DNA of 64,000 nucleotides from Sarcocystis neurona (Eukaryota > Apicomplexa > Conoidasida > Eucoccidiorida > Sarcocystidae): NCBI GenBank assembly GCA_000727475.1, contig KL647302.1, positions 2,303,234 through 2,367,233 on the forward strand, given 5' to 3'. Positions 38,201-47,617 of this stretch are shown one piece after another. Numbering within the stretch: the first letter of the stretch is position 1; the number at the start of each line of letters is the position of its first letter. The position numbers were made by a program, and so were the translations under genes. Under the pieces are notes generated by a model, which saw nothing but the letters and a program-made list of their open reading frames with translations, was not told the DNA's origin and did not search any database.

Positions 38201-41200
38201 GGGAGGGAGGAGAAGAAGAGAGCTCGGCTGCTGCAGCTGTGCTTCCTGAGCCACCTGCAGTTCCGACCACCCCACGTGGCAGCAGCGGCAGTCGGAAGAA
38301 TGCGCGCAGTGGCAGCGCTGCTGCTGCTGCTGTTGACGCCGCAAGACCAGAAGGGACGGCAGCGGCAGCTGGCGGCTCAGCGGCAGAAGCAGCAGAAGCG
38401 AAGGTGTCTTCTACAGTTGCTGTTGTAGGGGGGGGCAGAGGCGCAGCGGAGACAGCAGGTAGCTGGAGCGGCACCAGGCGCGGCACGCAGAGCAGACGAA
38501 GTCTTACGCAGCAACAGCAGCAGCAAAGCAGCAGCAGCAGCACGAGTCCGACGCGCGGAGCAACAGGTGGCAGTGGCATTTGCAGCAGCAGTCGACCGCC
38601 GCACGCGTCCACCGCTGCCGCTGCTGCAGCAGCTGATACTCCTGTTGCCGTTCACGCGTCTGCTCCTCCTGTTGCTGCTGCTGCTGTAGGCATCCTCAGC
38701 AAAGTTGCGTCCAAAAGCACGACAGTGCATCGCAACGCAGAGGCGGCGGCAGCAGCAGCAGGACACGTAGTTGGCAGCGGAGCTGCCGCTTCGCCTGCTG
38801 CTGAGGCTGCTGCGGGTGCCAGCAGAGGAGACCCCACGGCGCACAGCAGCAACAGCAGCGGCCGGCCGGCGGTGGAAGTGAAGCGGAGGCTTGCAGTAGC
38901 AGCAGCAGCTGGCAAGACAGTAGCAGCTCAAGAAGGACTAGGAGCGCCTCTTGCAGGAGGAGAAGGAGAACGAGGAGGAGCCGCAGCAACAGAGAAGGAA
39001 ACAACAGAAGCAGCAGGAATCCAAGCAGGGGCTGCCAGTGGACAAGTAGATGGACCAGCAGCAGCAACAACAGGAGACGGAGACGGCGCAGCCGCGAGTG
39101 GGAATGTCGGGACAGCAGCAACAACAGCAGATGGTGCAGAAGCAGCGGAACATAAAGGCATGGGCAAGGCCGAAATGTGGGAGCAGCAGGAATCACTCCG
39201 GGTGGGGGTCAGGGACTACTTCCAGGGCGGCAGCAGCAGCTGGCCACAGGTTCAGCAGCAGCCGGAGGAAGAAGAAGAAGAAAAGGAAGAATGCGGACCA
39301 GGACTAAAAGCAGGAAAAGGATATGATGTCTCGTCAGTGCCTGTGAGTACAGAGGAGCCGCAGCAGCAGCAACACCCCGAGCAGCAGCAGCAGCTGCTGC
39401 TGCAGCAGACAGCAGCGGCGGGAGTCAAGGCAGAGAAACAGCAGCTTCGTCGCAGTTCGGAGCAGGAGAAAGTTGCTGGTGTGGGTTCCGCTGTTGCTGC
39501 TGCGGTTGCCCGAGCCGCAGGAGGAGGTGCTACCGACGTGCCGACAGCAGCAGCTGCGGGTTCACACGGAGCTCTTGAGGCAGTTGCTGCTGCAGCAGGA
39601 TCGACTCAGACTGCTGTTGCAAGAGAGAAAGAGAGTGCTGGTGTTTCTGCTGCTTCCGGTGCTGCCGGCCCGGTTGTGCGGGGGTCGACGGGCTCACCAA
39701 CGCACGCCAGCGGAGGCGGCGGGCGTCGCATGCGCCGCGGCGGGGGGGGGGCGGCAGCAGCAGGAAAAGCAGCAGCCGCAGCAGCTCTGGCCGCGGCTGC
39801 AGGAGGAAGCGGCACAGCGGCAAATTCAGCAGCTGCAGAAGGCGGGGGAGGCTCGGGGCATGCAGCGGGATCAGTTGCTGCCGGCGGTGCTGCAACAGGA
39901 ACGGCATTCCCGCCGCGGAGTGGCGCTGCAGCAGCGTCCCAGCAGCAGCACCAGGGCGCAGGCAGCAGCACCCGACTGAGCACCTACCGTGTGCAGCATG
40001 CCGCTGCTGCTGCTGGTGCTGCTGGCGCCTCGTCCGGTGGACGTCGGCCGCGCGGTCCGAACTCGCCTGCTGCAGCAGGGCGGTGCTTCCTCTCTGAGAC
40101 CCAGGCCGCGTGGAGGTGGGCGGCTGCAGTGCAGCTTCAGCGAGAAAAAGATGAGGCGCTGCTGCGTCAGCAGCAGCCGTTGCAACAGCAGCAGCTCGCG
40201 CAGCAGCTGCTGCATCTGCAGCAACAGCAAAAGCTCCAGCAGCAGCAGAACGCGAAGACGCATGACGGTTCTTCACCGCCTCTCAGCAGCGGCGGCACCA
40301 GCAGCAATGTCAGCAGCGTCAGAATTTCGCCTCTTGCTGCGCTGGCGGTGGCACGTGCGGTGCACTCCTCTTTTATTCTTCCTCCGCGCAGTAGCCTGAG
40401 CGAGGAGACAAGTTCTTCTGCGCCGGCCACTGCTACGCATGGGGTTCCAGCTGCTGCGTCTTCTGCCGCCGCCGTGGGAAGGCCCGGAGAACAAGAGGGA
40501 CGGAAAAGGAAGGAGGAACACCAAGAGGAGCAGCCACAGCAGCGGGCGGACGGTGCTCCGTTCTCTGCGGCTGCGACTCTGCCAAGGCAAGTGCACGAGT
40601 GGCCTGCTACGGCGCAGCGCAGCGGACCGGCAGCGGGGACAGCAGCAGCAACACGAGGAGGAACCGCAGGACGCGCAGACACGGCAACAACAGCATCTGC
40701 AGCAGCAGGAGGAGGGGGAGCACCAGTAGCAGCACTGCAGAAGTATTATAGTCAAGAACAGAAGCAACAACGACTCTGCGCGCGCCTAGCAAGGCTGCTG
40801 GAAGAGGCAGGCCTTCCCCCTGCTGTTGCTGCTGCGACCGCGGCCGCAGAACTGGTAAAGCTGAAGCTTGCGGCTCCAGCAGGGCCGCGGGGGGCGCCTG
40901 CTGCTGCTGGCACTGCAGCACGAACAGTTGCGGAAGCAGCAGGAAGAGGAGCGGCAGCGGTAGCAGGACGGAGAGGTGCAGCAGCAGGCGCAGGTGCGAT
41001 CGGGCCGGGGGGAAGGCGAGGAGGGGGACAAGGAGGTACAGGAGGAGGAAGAGCAGCGGTCCCGTCGGCAGAGAGTGAGCTGTACGCGGCTGCTTGCTGC
41101 AACATTGTCCCAGTACGTGACTGGACGGCGCTGCTGCTCGACGAAACTCGACTTTCGTCTTCTTCGTCTTCTTCCCCTTCTCGCACGACGTCTCTGGCGG

Positions 41201-42804
41201 CAGCGGCGGCAGCAGCAGCAACCGGGGAACACAGAGGCGCGGCGCAGCAGCGAGACATTTTGCACAGCATGGGCGCAAGACCGCATACCTTGGGCAGCAG
41301 ACATATCGGCAGAGGAGAGCTACACGTCACCGCTCTGGCTGCTGTGGAACACGCGGACGGACGTAGAGAAGAAGAAGGAAAAAGCGCTGCTGGTGCTGGT
41401 GGCCCTGCTGTCGCTGCTGCTGGTCGCGCTGCTGCCGCTGCTGGTGGCCCCGCTGCTGCTGCTGGACCTGCTGCTTCTGTTGGTGGGTCAGCTGCCGCTG
41501 CTGCTGGTGGGCCTGCTGCCGCTGCTGCGGGTGGGCCTGCTGCTGCAGCTGTTTGGGGACTTGGTGTTGCTGATGGTTCTGTGACAGGGTCGAGACGAGG
41601 GACTGCTGGCGAGGAAGCTGCTTGTTTTTTCCGCATGCTCTCGCGAACCCAAGCGGCAGCAGGGAGGACAGCAGCAGGAGGAACAGCGACAGCAGCACGC
41701 GAGGCTGGCACAGCTTCAGCGGCAGGGTCGTCGTTCAAGAGAGTCGACGACGCCGGAGCGGCGGGACCGCCAGGAGAAGGCAGCGCAGCAGCGCAGACAG
41801 CTGCAGCAGAAGGCGCTTTAACGGCTGCAGCAAGAGCAGCAGCAACAGCAAGAGCAGTAGCAATAGCAAGAGCAGCAGCAGCAAGAACAGCAGCCGCAGG
41901 AACGTCAGGACGAGGAGCTGCCGCAGCAGCAGGAGAAGAAGGAACAAGAGGAGACCAGGAAGCAGCAAAGGCGGGTAGTGCTAGGGAAGGACGGCAAGAG
42001 CAGGAGGCGCAGCAAGAGCAGCAAGGAACGAGTATAAAACAAGAAGTAGCAGCAGCTGGTGGCCACGCAGAATTGGGCGGCAGCGAAGATGAAACGCTGT
42101 TTGCCGGCGACCTGCGCCGTCGAGGCAGGACTCCTGCAGCGGGGTCAAGCAGCAACAGCAATAGCAGCAGGGCGTCAGCTGCAGCCTGTGTGACTCTTAA
42201 AACGGCGAGCGCCAGTAGCAGCAGCGGTGTAGCAGGAGAAATGTCGAGAAACAGCACTTTGCACCAGAAGATCAGCAGTGACAGCAGCAGCAGCAGAGAC
42301 AGCAGCAGCAGTGACGACGGCACCAGCGGCGCGAAGACAGGGGTGGAGCCTCAGGCCGCGCCGCAGGCAGTAGTTCAGACGTCTTTGTGGCAGCTGCAGC
42401 AGCAGCAGCTGCGACAGCAACAGCAGCAGCTGCAGCAGCAGGAGGTGCTACAGCAGCAGCACCGGCGACGCAGTTCAGAGTCTGCCTCTCCTTTTCCTCC
42501 TGCTCTTGCGTCTTCCTCTCCTCCAGCAGCAGAAGCAGCAGCAGGAGCAATAGTAGAAGCAGCAGCAGAGGAATGCCGTCGTCACGGGGATCACAACGGC
42601 AGCGACCCTGCTGCTCGCGAGTTTCCTACTTCCGTCTCTTCTTCGTCTTCTGTGCCACCTCCTCCGTCTCTCTCCTCTCCCGTTCCGCCTCCTGCAGCGC
42701 CAGCTGCAACAGGCAGTCTCTCCCACTGGCTACCTACGACTCTCTCGTGGAAAGCGCAGCTGCTGCGACGGGTGTACAGCAGCACCACTGCAACAGGCAT
42801 ATGA
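32287..42804 (+). CDS. giant low-complexity protein, about 3505 aa
   Basis: One uninterrupted frame of 10.5 kb. The first in-frame ATG at 32287 gives MNGDGGRRDAEGAGLSVSRT; the longer frame to 32212 uses TTG and follows an in-frame TAG at about 32191. Nearly all of it is runs of Ala, Ser, Gly, Gln and Thr encoded by AGC/GCA repeats. Complex islands are few: residues about 984-1016 (FGEFDSALSARELRKIKYYE then ELFSRLANEEKK), about 1158-1180 (LKRKHSRVIESSEDEAE), about 2600 (LSETQAAWRWAAAVQLQREK), about 2817-2860 (QRLCARLARLLEEAGLPPAV) and about 2927-2955 (ELYAAACCNIVPVRDWTALL). The KRKHSR basic patch beside SSEDEAE suggests a nuclear protein. There is no signal peptide or membrane segment. I recognise no domain. 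It ends STTATGI then TGA. Confidence 0.8.
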   Translation: MNGDGGRRDAEGAGLSVSRTSPASSSTPATHEYHAHQPAAAATVAGGGGGAATGRASAASSARSSSSAGAAAARPAASSSSAAAGPPSRTTAPAATLCASRGAPPPPPALPGCRAASGSSMRVAAPPPPPPLAAAAAASCARTAGGSAPSSRASCVAASPAAVSSLSPALAGVAAAAAASGSRENETQRVAGGSSHASSAAAAPPSSASLSRHAAGAAAAVGPPALRLPAVPPPRAVAAGAASSSAGEAAPAVAPAAAGTAGKSKSSFVTTGGAAPAAGTAAGTAKGAPSRTTGGAAAKPHTVTAKATPLVPPGRVGLAAVDRPSAVAVAGSATHPAAAARSPAAAAAGGPAAAAGISAAAARSSTAAAGSSAAAAGSSAAARTSAAASRGGAAAWREGGASASHPSSIAKRGLLSSNNSSSSSSSSGASSNSRNSSISSTSSSSRSSSMDSSGKSAARAGATVAPGTRAATEGGRGGAAAAATESSNPTAGSSRFLNKNTAGVASKIATAGAGKLGPPSAAAASSSSSCSSSAGSAGGICMPPAPLPLRCGSNSSSVLRPGVGVSQQPASSASSPAAVGVNGSSSGSSKGSATSSAPASAAAAGAKKGEDHRRGPSVAFTKAAAALGAAPAASAAALPTSSSASAAVHAAAAPLTSNKNASSAGAAPSSSKNGATAGGTPASAAAREGRHTNSSSNSSRCNSSSHSSNTASNSRSNSGGSSSGDSSSSTAAKTGGKGSHAGGSSSRNSSSISSTSGTIKVNAKTTAGSSSSAASSWKSQYSPNPSSSGSSNANSSGGTTGNSSSNITNSSCSNSSTSSNSSTNSSTKSSSSNSSSSNSSSSSSMGGSSSSLGSSSSSSMGSSSSSSVGSRHGGSSNSSSITPASNSSSRSTSASGAGASGSRGSSGAGEAGEAGASSRSGGKQQERGAGQSQQHSHATSGSSSKSSKSSAWGGAQQHRSSSSSQRDRDRGGSGESSSAVPSKGFGEFDSALSARELRKIKYYEELFSRLANEEKKHSHSSSASSASGSSSAAASSSSASSSSSSSNSSSERTHAKRAAEHRRVDGPAAKIPHIVSHSSSSSSGGAEPAAGTLLQQGSSSSGQQQHQQQQGGGVGGASGGGGDSSSGAHAGSLSSSSSHVSPAVAAAAGGGGGREVGGLKRKHSRVIESSEDEAETYPRGAAAAGKRAAHARVGQQQAAGADVSSSSHRSSGSGSAAAGGAGRGAEARGGGVSRSHAGVAAADGGGTKAAAAVAGGEGSSSSSRQQQHQKAAGGSAVSSSSPSSSGVLRQPSGWEGPGGKGGGAAAAGTGSSSSSCKKPAHSWKRSSSSGAAAGPGTKRSGAAMAGSTRRVESSSSSSSSSSSSSSSCSSSSSDSSDEEGDMSGSVRRKAVSSSSSSTGSSSSSSTASSSSSSHKEKCKLLRSASSPLQQQRKRVGLTSNGNSREKHASSSSSSAHGGGGTAAATAGAKTAGEKKSHSLAVATAAATPRGKGASAAAAPAAKSNAASSLPPQPVVTGAAAAASSSKAVACASSSLRSLTVSSSSSHSPAASSSSTTPGGGGAREEEAAADAAAEKSAAAAAMGTPPQGTRADTGRSAAAAAAAAARAAAGSHHGRAAAEAGLSSCSNNRNSTAAQQQQHRQEKTLSAGASSSSSSIRSTSGDTAAAARPGETSKQAAAAGAAAPAFSAASGRLGRPAAAAAGAAAAARGAAGSTSHTKATAAAGGRGGGGKDGAAGVMVKRRASGEEEEVGEQQQQQQSKLAAVSMSDVAAAAAETGSSSRGTAAAAAAPPAKGSSLQQPAAAAAAAPGSRAVGNTGEKQQRQQQRQQQRERQQEEKKTGEGSSGSGNAAGTAASACVKNEEKRSSNTAAATSTYTSGRGGTGAANKKGAGSTSPAAATATGRAAAAVVKGKAAAGACSSPASAAGDSSSNSGSISAAAEGGLQGSSSNAFAAKSSSDSLKADTSSSSSRKREGGEEESSAAAAVLPEPPAVPTTPRGSSGSRKNARSGSAAAAAVDAARPEGTAAAAGGSAAEAAEAKVSSTVAVVGGGRGAAETAGSWSGTRRGTQSRRSLTQQQQQQSSSSSTSPTRGATGGSGICSSSRPPHASTAAAAAAADTPVAVHASAPPVAAAAVGILSKVASKSTTVHRNAEAAAAAAGHVVGSGAAASPAAEAAAGASRGDPTAHSSNSSGRPAVEVKRRLAVAAAAGKTVAAQEGLGAPLAGGEGERGGAAATEKETTEAAGIQAGAASGQVDGPAAATTGDGDGAAASGNVGTAATTADGAEAAEHKGMGKAEMWEQQESLRVGVRDYFQGGSSSWPQVQQQPEEEEEEKEECGPGLKAGKGYDVSSVPVSTEEPQQQQHPEQQQQLLLQQTAAAGVKAEKQQLRRSSEQEKVAGVGSAVAAAVARAAGGGATDVPTAAAAGSHGALEAVAAAAGSTQTAVAREKESAGVSAASGAAGPVVRGSTGSPTHASGGGGRRMRRGGGGAAAAGKAAAAAALAAAAGGSGTAANSAAAEGGGGSGHAAGSVAAGGAATGTAFPPRSGAAAASQQQHQGAGSSTRLSTYRVQHAAAAAGAAGASSGGRRPRGPNSPAAAGRCFLSETQAAWRWAAAVQLQREKDEALLRQQQPLQQQQLAQQLLHLQQQQKLQQQQNAKTHDGSSPPLSSGGTSSNVSSVRISPLAALAVARAVHSSFILPPRSSLSEETSSSAPATATHGVPAAASSAAAVGRPGEQEGRKRKEEHQEEQPQQRADGAPFSAAATLPRQVHEWPATAQRSGPAAGTAAATRGGTAGRADTATTASAAAGGGGAPVAALQKYYSQEQKQQRLCARLARLLEEAGLPPAVAAATAAAELVKLKLAAPAGPRGAPAAAGTAARTVAEAAGRGAAAVAGRRGAAAGAGAIGPGGRRGGGQGGTGGGRAAVPSAESELYAAACCNIVPVRDWTALLLDETRLSSSSSSSPSRTTSLAAAAAAAATGEHRGAAQQRDILHSMGARPHTLGSRHIGRGELHVTALAAVEHADGRREEEGKSAAGAGGPAVAAAGRAAAAAGGPAAAAGPAASVGGSAAAAAGGPAAAAAGGPAAAAVWGLGVADGSVTGSRRGTAGEEAACFFRMLSRTQAAAGRTAAGGTATAAREAGTASAAGSSFKRVDDAGAAGPPGEGSAAAQTAAAEGALTAAARAAATARAVAIARAAAARTAAAGTSGRGAAAAAGEEGTRGDQEAAKAGSAREGRQEQEAQQEQQGTSIKQEVAAAGGHAELGGSEDETLFAGDLRRRGRTPAAGSSSNSNSSRASAAACVTLKTASASSSSGVAGEMSRNSTLHQKISSDSSSSRDSSSSDDGTSGAKTGVEPQAAPQAVVQTSLWQLQQQQLRQQQQQLQQQEVLQQQHRRRSSESASPFPPALASSSPPAAEAAAGAIVEAAAEECRRHGDHNGSDPAAREFPTSVSSSSSVPPPPSLSSPVPPPAAPAATGSLSHWLPTTLSWKAQLLRRVYSSTTATGI

Positions 42805-44991
42805 GAAGCGAGTGAAAGGCAAAGGCGTGTAGAGGAGAGAAGAGAGCGAATGTGCTGGACGGGACGTGTTTTCTTCTTCTCAATTAGGAACTTATCGTAG
42901 AAGAGAACTCAGCAGAAGAGAACTCGTCGAAAACCAAGTATCGAAGGAATCAAGAAAAGTCCCTGGTCAGAAAGTATATCGTAGACGAATGTATCGGAAG
43001 AAATCTGTCGACAAGGAATTTATTGAAGAAAAATTTATCGAAGAGGCACTTATCGAAGAAGAATTTATCGAGAGACAATTTATCGAGAAGACACTTGTGG
43101 AAAAGGAATTCATAGGATATCAACAGCCGTCTCTGTGATGTGGTGTACCACTCCTCTATGCTCTTCTTCTTCACTTGCTCTCTCAGCGATGGCCGCCGCC
43201 GCACACGTATCTCATCACTTGTCAAACCTTGTCATTTATACGTGTAGAGATAGTAGAGCGCCATACATAGATATTTATATATATATATATATATGTGTAA
43301 ATGTATGTATACATATATTTCGCACCTCACGTACAAAGAGAATATATTCGTGGAGAGGTAGTAGAGAGTCATGTGTATGGGCGGAAACATATATATATAT
43401 ATATATATATATGTGTGTCTGTCTTTATCTATGTATCTATCTCTATGTGTATTCATCCATAGTTTTGTGTTGTTTGTTTGATATGGTCATTTATGGCGAC
43501 GTACGAAAGCTTATATGTGTGTACGCGTCCCTGCGGCGGCGAAGAGCAGAGGCCCGGGGGGGAAGAAGACGAACAGGGAGATGGAAGAAAAGAACGGCAA
43601 CGATTGATGAGGACTGTCCGCATGCACGTGTGTGTGGCAGCAGCAGCAGCGAATATGAAGAAGAACGCGAGAGGTGGGTAGTTGGTTCTCTTCATGCAAA
43701 TAAGAGGAGCGGCAGCAGGTGGCGCTTGGAGAAGGTGGGAGAGACGCGGAGAGAAAAAGAAGACCGGACAGAAAAGAGAGAAAAAGGTTGGCGGTGATAC
43801 GTGCATACATGCATTCTGTCGTATCTATACCGTGCGAACAGGGTGAAAGCATGCGCGTGAATACATGCGCGTGAATACATGCGCGTGAGCCATTTATATC
43901 TGGAGAGACTGGTGCACGTGCTTCTCGCCAAAAACATTCTTCGGTGGGCTGCTGCAGAATAGACTTCACCACGTGCATGCCAGCGGTGGTGCTCTTCTGT
44001 GCGACAGAGGAGAAGCAGGAGGGGACTCCTTCTCTTGCGATGCGAACCACCCTGTGTGTGGAGCACCGGCTGCTTGCCGACGTGCGCATGCAGCAGAATA
44101 AAAGGCACGGGCGGTTCCCGCATAGCCGTCTGCATGCGCTTGAGAAGAAGCCCCCGCATGTGCGACATACGCCTGTTGGGTGGTTACTCCTCGCATGCAA
44201 TTGCGAGAGGATGCGTTCGACGGACGCGCTGCTGCTGACCGCCCACCGGACGGTGAAGAAGTAACGCATTTTTGCTGATACGCTCCTGTGCGGCTGCCTG
44301 CATGCACCTAGGAGATTTATTTGTTTCCGACGGCAAAAGAAGCAGATGCAGCCGCCGCGGGAAAAGGAGGAGGCGGAGAAGCTACCGGGCAGCGAACGTT
44401 GCACACAGAGATGGAATACCCATCAGTAAAATGGGCGGCGTGCGGACACACAGATACACACACACACACACACACAGTGCGTCGGTCGCACGGGCGCCAG
44501 TTAGCGGCGTATGTGCGTGGGGAAAGTGAAGTTGCTGCAGTGCGCACGCTTAGATAATCCCGGTAGTTAGCTTGAGTAGCCACTGTGTACTTATATACGT
44601 ATACAGACAAACAACTGGCGTGTGGAAGTATTACACTATAGATGTGCACGGTCCATACAAGCAACACGTACACACCGTCATGGTAGTGGCAACCTCGATT
44701 GAAGAGGGGGTACATACATGTGTATATACGTTGTTCAATTGTGTATCTACTATGCATATTAGAACAACCAACAACGAGTATGTACACGTGTATATATATA
44801 TACACATATATGCGCATCACATAAACAATAGGACAGCGAGCAGCGAGTACGCATACATACATGTGTAACACTAGTGCTGCTACGCGACTTGTGTGTGTGC
44901 CGCAAAGAAGTGCACGCATGAGCAGAAGAGGGCGACGACGCACGTGCAGCCGGAAGAGCGGCCGGCACACGCGTGTCTGCGGAGATATTCC
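42805..44991. other. repeats and microsatellites, no confident gene
   Basis: Contains the 15-bp repeat at 42890-43120, TA runs at about 43275-43294 and 43390-43412, and a triple catgcgcgtgaata repeat at about 43851-43890. Between about 43930 and 44330 the sequence is GC-rich and open on both strands. One minus reading after acceptor aggtgcatgcag is AAAQERISKNALLLHRPVGG and one plus reading is MRTTLCVEHRLLADVRMQQN. Strand and frame cannot be decided. Confidence 0.4.
42890..43120. repeat. degenerate 15-bp tandem repeat
   Basis: Just after the giant gene, a 15-bp unit near gaagaatttatcgaa repeats with heavy divergence. It is clearest at about 43010-43115. Read on the plus strand it gives a pentapeptide series EKFIE, EALIE, EEFIE, RQFIE, KTLVE, KEFI. 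On the minus strand it also reads as pentapeptides (LDKFF, FDKCL, FDKFF). Both frames are open for about 90 codons because the unit is a multiple of three without stops. There is no good start codon. Confidence 0.7.
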
Positions 44992-45345
44992 TCAGGAGAG
45001 ATGAACCCGACAGACGAAGGAATTTGAGGTGCTTGCGCGCGTCTGCAGCAGTCAAGATAATTGTGTAGAGAAAGCGAGAGAGAGCAAGAGAGAGACAGGA
45101 ATGCAGCGTTTTAGACCTGGCCAGCGTGCGCCACAACACGCTGTTCATAACACCCGCGTTTCTCAGTTCTTGCGTAGCAATCACACAGTTGCACGAGGCG
45201 ACGGGGAAACGCGTCTGCATGCGCACACGCGTCCAGGTGAGTATTTTGTTATTCCGTCGAGGAGAAGACCATCTGCGTCTCGATTCGTTGCTCCGTACGA
45301 GAAGCCACGCTCACGCAAAGTGAAAGGAGAGAGACGCGACGCCAT
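44992..45345 (-). CDS. possible small three-exon gene, 59 aa
   Basis: ATG at 45345 opens MASRLSPFTL and meets donor C/GTGAGC at 45315. A 100-bp candidate intron ends gtgtgcgcatgcag. Exon 45117-45214 continues in phase with AFPRRLVQLCDCYARTEKRG then CYEQRVVAHAGQ and ends CAG/GTCTAA. The 74-bp second intron has a classic pyrimidine tract (ctgtctctctcttgctctct) and ends ttgactgctgcag. The last exon, 44992-45042, reads TRASTSNSFVCRVHLS then TGA. It is compact, with two short introns. The middle exon is also open in other frames and on the plus strand, and I recognise no family. Confidence 0.3.
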
Positions 45346-46379
45346 CTGTGAGGCTTGACGTGCTCTCGTCATCGCAGTGACGGCAGCTGTTCCGCTGCAA
45401 GTGGAGCAGCCCGCGCAAGCGCGAGACGACTGACTGTCTCCAGGCTTTAAAAAGCCTCCTGCGTGTGTCTGCGGACTTCCTGCTGCGTCAAGCAATTCAC
45501 TGCTGTTCCCGCGTGGACGTCTAGATGGCGCTGCATGCGACGGATGTTGCTGCGCTGCTACGCACTGCCTGTTCCGTCCTGCCCCTTCCTTATCAGACGT
45601 ATACAAGACAGCTTGCTCCTACCTCCCACCGAAGGTAGAAGATGTCGGCGACCGTAAGGGGACTTCACAAGACCAGGTATCTACGCGTGCACACATAGCG
45701 TGCAGGAAACGCATCACGTATACGCATACTCGTGCGGCTAAAAATTCCAGAAGAAGCGCTGGGGAACTCCTGCTGCGTCAGAACACACAACACACTGCTG
45801 CATACACATTGCTTCTTTGTCGTGCTCAGCCTGCTCGCACGCACGCGTGCTGCTCGTCTTTTTGGTGAGTGGCTGTTTGTGCGTGCCTCGCACCAGTCGT
45901 AACGGGAGCGAAAGCTGGGACGTGCTTTCGTAGAGTTGTTGCGGGCGCGTGCTTTGGTAACCTGTCTCCACCCAGTGCCGATGCGTCGTCCCTCCATGAG
46001 GTAGAAAGCTCAGCAAGTGTGTGTGTGGAAGCTTCCACCCCGATACGAAAATCCTATGAACTCGGATGTCGAGGACGGTGTGCTGCTAACAACAGGTGTA
46101 GATATATGTGTAGTGTTAGTAGTGTGTACGTCCACACGCATTCTCCGGGGTACACGTGAACCCAGAGAAGACATTCGTAGAAGAGCTGCCGGCAGTGACG
46201 CCTTTCTCAAAATGTTTCCCTCGACCACGCTTCCGCCTAGGCATGTCTACCTGTGGCTGTCGCGGCACCCACACACGCGTGCACGACGTGTAGCTGTCTT
46301 TGTGTGTGTGTGTGTGTATGCACTGGAGCGTACTAATAAAAACATTACTCTACACCTCCAAACGCATGATCCATACCTA

Positions 46380-47020
46380 TACATATATATATATATATAT
46401 ATACATATGCATATATATACATATGCATATATATATATATATATACACATACACATGTATATATATATGTATGTATATATATATATGTATGTGTAGACAT
46501 AGGGGGTGCATGAGGCAGCGTTGGGTGTAGCGGAATCAGTCGCTCAAATGCGTTTACGAAGAATGTGCGTGCGCCTGCGTGTGCGTGGCTGCTTCTGTGT
46601 AGAAACAGCAGCAGCAGAACCCCGACGTCCCTACATAAGAATATATATATTCGTATGTGTTGCATGTATATATCTGTGCATTTGTGTAGGTGTCGGTCCG
46701 GTCACGAGTGAGTCTTGCAGCTAGGAAGCGCAGCAGTGGTTTTCAACTTTTTAAAGCAGGGCGAAGACGACGTGCGTGCGGCGCATTCGGGTGCTTTCGA
46801 AAAAAAACATTTCCTGCTACGCGTGGCCGTCGAGAAATTTTGAAACACTGAAGTTCTTCACTGACACATTGGGTCGTCACGAATCTCTTGTACGAGTGAC
46901 AGCAGGGAACTCCACAAGTTCTTCGGAAGAGCTACTCTCTCACACAGTCTCCTGCATACACATATATATATATATATATATAAATACTGACAATGTTACC
47001 ATTGTGTGTGTATGTATACG

Positions 47021-47055
<35 letters not shown>

Positions 47056-47110
47056 GTACATCAACACCCAACTATATATATATATACATACATACGTATA
47101 TACATCAACA
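46380..47110. repeat. dense TA/GTAT microsatellite blocks
   Basis: TA-rich runs with periodic C or G (atatacatatgcat, atatgtatg) fill 46380-46495 and 46955-47110. They resemble the microsatellites inside the predicted introns of the two minus-strand genes, so spliced genes may also cross this region. Confidence 0.85.
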
Positions 47111-47617
47111 CCCACATGTAGACGCTTATATATGTATATATATTATTAGATGCCGTTGTATGCATAGACGTATGTGGATGTATGTAGGTGTTCACCGTGT
47201 CAAATTTGTTTGTGTTCCGCCTTCCCAAGATAAGACAGAATTTTTTTCTTTTTACGCATTCCTCCTTTGTATGGAACTTTGCATGCGTTCAATTGATAAA
47301 ACAACTGGCTTTCCCTGCCAGTTCATACCGTATCGACTTGGAACTGCGCTGCAGAGTAAACAATAGCTGTCTACATACCCATACATATATATATATATGT
47401 CTCCACCGACATCTGCTCATATGGTGACGCGTAGAACAGTGGGCACACTACTTTGGACAGGCAGACATATTCCCTTTCACTATTTGGAACGGCGCTCCTG
47501 TCTGCACTCCTGTCTCTTTCGCTTTCGCTCTCTGTTTCCCTCTGCCTGCCTTTCTGTCTATCTGCGTGTCTCGCTGTCTCTTCGCCTGTTGCTCTCTTTA
47601 TGTGTCTCTCTCCGCCT

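Noticed and set aside
40752..42323. A 523-codon minus-strand frame opposite the giant gene, plus similar frames at 33.7-34.9 and 37.1-38.6 kb.
   Set aside because: These are read-throughs of AGC repeats that never create stops. The plus frame continues intact for 10.5 kb.
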